A stretch of DNA of 15,256 nt from Micrococcales bacterium (lineage in GTDB: Bacteria; Actinomycetota; Actinomycetes; Actinomycetales; Dermatophilaceae): the NCBI GenBank assembly GCA_003157445.1, contig PMJN01000260.1, positions 1-15,256 of the forward strand, written 5' to 3'. How positions within the stretch are numbered: the first letter of the stretch is position 1; every line of letters begins with the position of its first letter. The translations under genes were made by a program, and so were the position numbers. Below are positions 13,801-15,256 of this stretch, piece after piece. The notes under the pieces are model-generated. The model did no database searches. It was not told the origin of the DNA and saw only the letters and a program-made list of their open reading frames with translations.

Positions 13801-14487
13801 TCAGCGGTCGACCCAGTGGTACTCGACCTCGGGCCGTCCGGCACCACCGTAGCGTGAACGTCGCACAACCAGAGCCGAGTTGGCCAGGAACTCGAGATAG
13901 CGGCGCGCAGTCACCCGGGAGGCGCCCAGCAGGCTGGCGACCTCGGTGGCCGAAAGGCTCTCGCAGGAGGGTCGCAGGACCATGACGACGGCGTCCAGGG
14001 ACTCCGGGCTCATACCTTTGGGCAGGCTGCCCGAGTCGCTGCCGCGCAACGTTGCCAGCACGCGGTCGACTTCGTGCTGGCTGAAGGCGACATCACTGGC
14101 GAGCTGTTGACGGTACGCGGCGTACCGCTCGAGCTTTTCCCGCAGCGCAGAGAAGGTGAACGGCTTCAGCAGGTACTGGACGATGCCCTGTGAGACGGCG
14201 GCGCGCACCACCTCGATGTCGCGGGCCGAGGTGACGGCGATGACGTCGGCGCGGTGCCCGGCGGTGCGCATCGCTCGCACAACATCGAGGCCATGCATGT
14301 CGGGCAGGAACATGTCGAGCAGCACTAGGTCGATTCCGGACGACGGCTTGCCCAGTTGTCGGATCGCTGCCGCACCGTCGTGTGCTCTTCCGCGCACGGC
14401 GAAACCACGGACCCGCTCGACATAGGCCACGTGTGCGTCGGCGACGATCGGCTCGTCTTCGACGATCAGGACCCCGATCTCTTTCAC
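13801..14487 (-). CDS. CitB/DcuR-type two-component response regulator
   Basis: 228 residues from GTG 14487, which overlaps the kinase stop by four bases (GTGA). The receiver domain has the full set: acidic pocket Glu10-Asp11 in LIVEDEP, phosphoacceptor Asp58 in LVLLDMFLPD, Thr86 in AVTSAR and Lys108 in LLKPF. FTFSALREKLERYAAYRQQL then links to a C-terminal winged or plain helix-turn-helix at about 170-222 (LSATEVASLLGASRVTARRYLEFLANSALV ... GRPEVEYHW), the layout of CitB/DcuR regulators that switch on citrate, fumarate or other carboxylate uptake genes. It should be phosphorylated by the adjoining kinase at the membrane and bind DNA as a dimer. No transporter gene is in view; it may lie beyond the right edge. 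The larger in-frame opening to 14940 is antisense to kinase coding and rejected. Confidence 0.92.
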   Translation of the reverse strand: MKEIGVLIVEDEPIVADAHVAYVERVRGFAVRGRAHDGAAAIRQLGKPSSGIDLVLLDMFLPDMHGLDVVRAMRTAGHRADVIAVTSARDIEVVRAAVSQGIVQYLLKPFTFSALREKLERYAAYRQQLASDVAFSQHEVDRVLATLRGSDSGSLPKGMSPESLDAVVMVLRPSCESLSATEVASLLGASRVTARRYLEFLANSALVVRRSRYGGAGRPEVEYHWVDR

Positions 14488-15256
14488 GGCGTGACCGCGA
14501 TTGGCAGCGGGAACCGGACAGTGAACACAGCGCCGCCGAATACCGCGCCAACGAACCCAGCCCCTGAGACCGCCGCGTCGTTCTGCAGGGGCTGAGCGAG
14601 CATTGGATCCTCGGCGCCGGTGACCTCGACCGTGCCGTTGTTGCGGTGGGTGACCTGGCCGACCAGAGCCAGACCTAGGCCGCGGCCGATCAGGCGCTCG
14701 TCGGACTTGGTCGACCAGCCACGGGTGAAGGCGCGCGCGGCGGACTCCAGGTCCAGGCCGGGGCCGCTGTCGCTGATCTGCAGGACCAGCGTGCTGGCCA
14801 AGCCAGCCCTGGATGGCGTGTCCTGGATCCAGCTCGAGAAGCCCACCCGACGCGGTCCCGGCGCCCCGGCGGCTGCGTCGATGGCGTTGTCGAGCAGGTT
14901 GCCGACAACCGTGACCAGGTCGCGGGCAGGGATCACGCATTCGGGAACACTGCTGGCGGGGTTCACCTCGAGGGCGACGCCGCGCTCGTTGGCCTCGGTG
15001 GCTTTGCCCAGCAGCAGTGCGGCCAGAATCGGCTCGTCGACGGCGCTCACTACCAGGTCGGTGAGCTGCTGAGCCTGGGCAAGTTCGGCAGTGGCGAAGG
15101 TCAGCGCCTGTTCGGTGCGCCCCAGCTCGATCAGGCTGATTACGGTGTGCAGCCGGGTGGCTGCCTCGTGGGCCTGCGAGCGCAACGCCTCAGCAAGGCC
15201 GCGGGCCGAGTCCAGCTCGCCTGTCAGTACCTGCAGATCGGTGTGGTCGCGAAGGG
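14484..15256 (-). CDS. CitA/DcuS-type sensor histidine kinase, N-terminus beyond the window
   Basis: 257 residues are visible, open to the right edge; the sensor and membrane part lies outside. The dimerisation helix reads ELDSARGLAEALRSQAHEAATRLHTVISLIELG, where the His of QAHE is the phosphorylation site by position in the SpoOB-type kinases CitA and DcuS. The ATPase domain follows: N box VVGNLLDNAIDAA, then ISDSGPGLD, then the G2 motif GRGLGLALVGQV, ending in VRFPLPIAVTP. Family members usually carry a periplasmic PAS sensor for citrate or dicarboxylates and a second cytoplasmic PAS. A TTG at 15185 is internal and not a start. The stop overlaps the regulator's GTG, so the pair is translated together. 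The region around residues 195-235 (GAEDPMLAQPLQNDAAVSGAGFVGAVFGG) is a loosely conserved insertion before the last strand. Confidence 0.92.
   Translation of the reverse strand, partial: LRDHTDLQVLTGELDSARGLAEALRSQAHEAATRLHTVISLIELGRTEQALTFATAELAQAQQLTDLVVSAVDEPILAALLLGKATEANERGVALEVNPASSVPECVIPARDLVTVVGNLLDNAIDAAAGAPGPRRVGFSSWIQDTPSRAGLASTLVLQISDSGPGLDLESAARAFTRGWSTKSDERLIGRGLGLALVGQVTHRNNGTVEVTGAEDPMLAQPLQNDAAVSGAGFVGAVFGGAVFTVRFPLPIAVTP

Noticed and set aside
14488..14940. In-frame upstream extension of the response regulator (to 379 codons)
   Set aside because: It lies within the kinase gene in another frame; the regulator clearly starts at GTG 14487 before LIVEDEP.

Overview
The window reads as chromosomal DNA from a high-GC Gram-positive bacterium (Actinomycetota). 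The supporting signs are strongly GC-rich coding frames, GTG and TTG starts, a coenzyme-F420-type (Ddn/DUF385) reductase, a Pmt protein O-mannosyltransferase divergent from rsmI, and two genes that look leaderless. I cannot name the genus.

Layout. 1-485 (-) is the N-terminal part of a membrane-anchored DUF4352 protein cut by the window edge. 486-1639 is a gene-poor stretch with a possible anonymous gene remnant (586-768), one credible 72-codon gene (1064-1282, +) and dyad-rich DNA (1541-1612). 1640-2484 is a decayed multi-PAS sensor gene with two in-frame stops and a frameshift. Next comes a collinear + strand group: a Mut7-C RNase with a ubiquitin-like N-terminus (2510-3295), a patatin-type lipase (3385-4401) and a fungal-type GH15 glucoamylase with no signal peptide (4481-5785). 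Convergent to it is an SGNH/GDSL hydrolase (5846-6601, -). A spacer of about 520 bases holds two clean hairpins. Then, on the minus strand, lie a small lower-GC four-helix membrane protein (7121-7501) and an F420-type reductase split by one lost base in an A-run (7572-7999).

The second half is more orthodox. A translationally coupled pair of bacterial-PH-domain membrane proteins (YdbS/YdbT type, 8103-10168, +) converges on pmt (10170-11768, -). pmt diverges from rsmI (11869-12723, +). rsmI converges on a minus-strand cluster which, in transcription order, is a CitA/DcuS-type histidine kinase (cut by the right edge), its CitB-type response regulator (4-base overlap), and a single-pass membrane protein of unknown function with five 24-bp tandem repeats.

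How the genes may work together. The patatin and glucoamylase could act on intracellular storage lipid and glycogen; this is inference from the apparent absence of export signals and from adjacency. The kinase/regulator pair belongs to a family that senses citrate or C4-dicarboxylates; no transporter target is visible here. I found no CRISPR array, tRNA, rRNA, insertion sequence or intact mobile element. I also found no convincing new multi-gene system. The best leads are the fungal-type intracellular glucoamylase, the repeat-bearing membrane protein beside the two-component system, and the pseudogene/dyad zone at 1541-2484.
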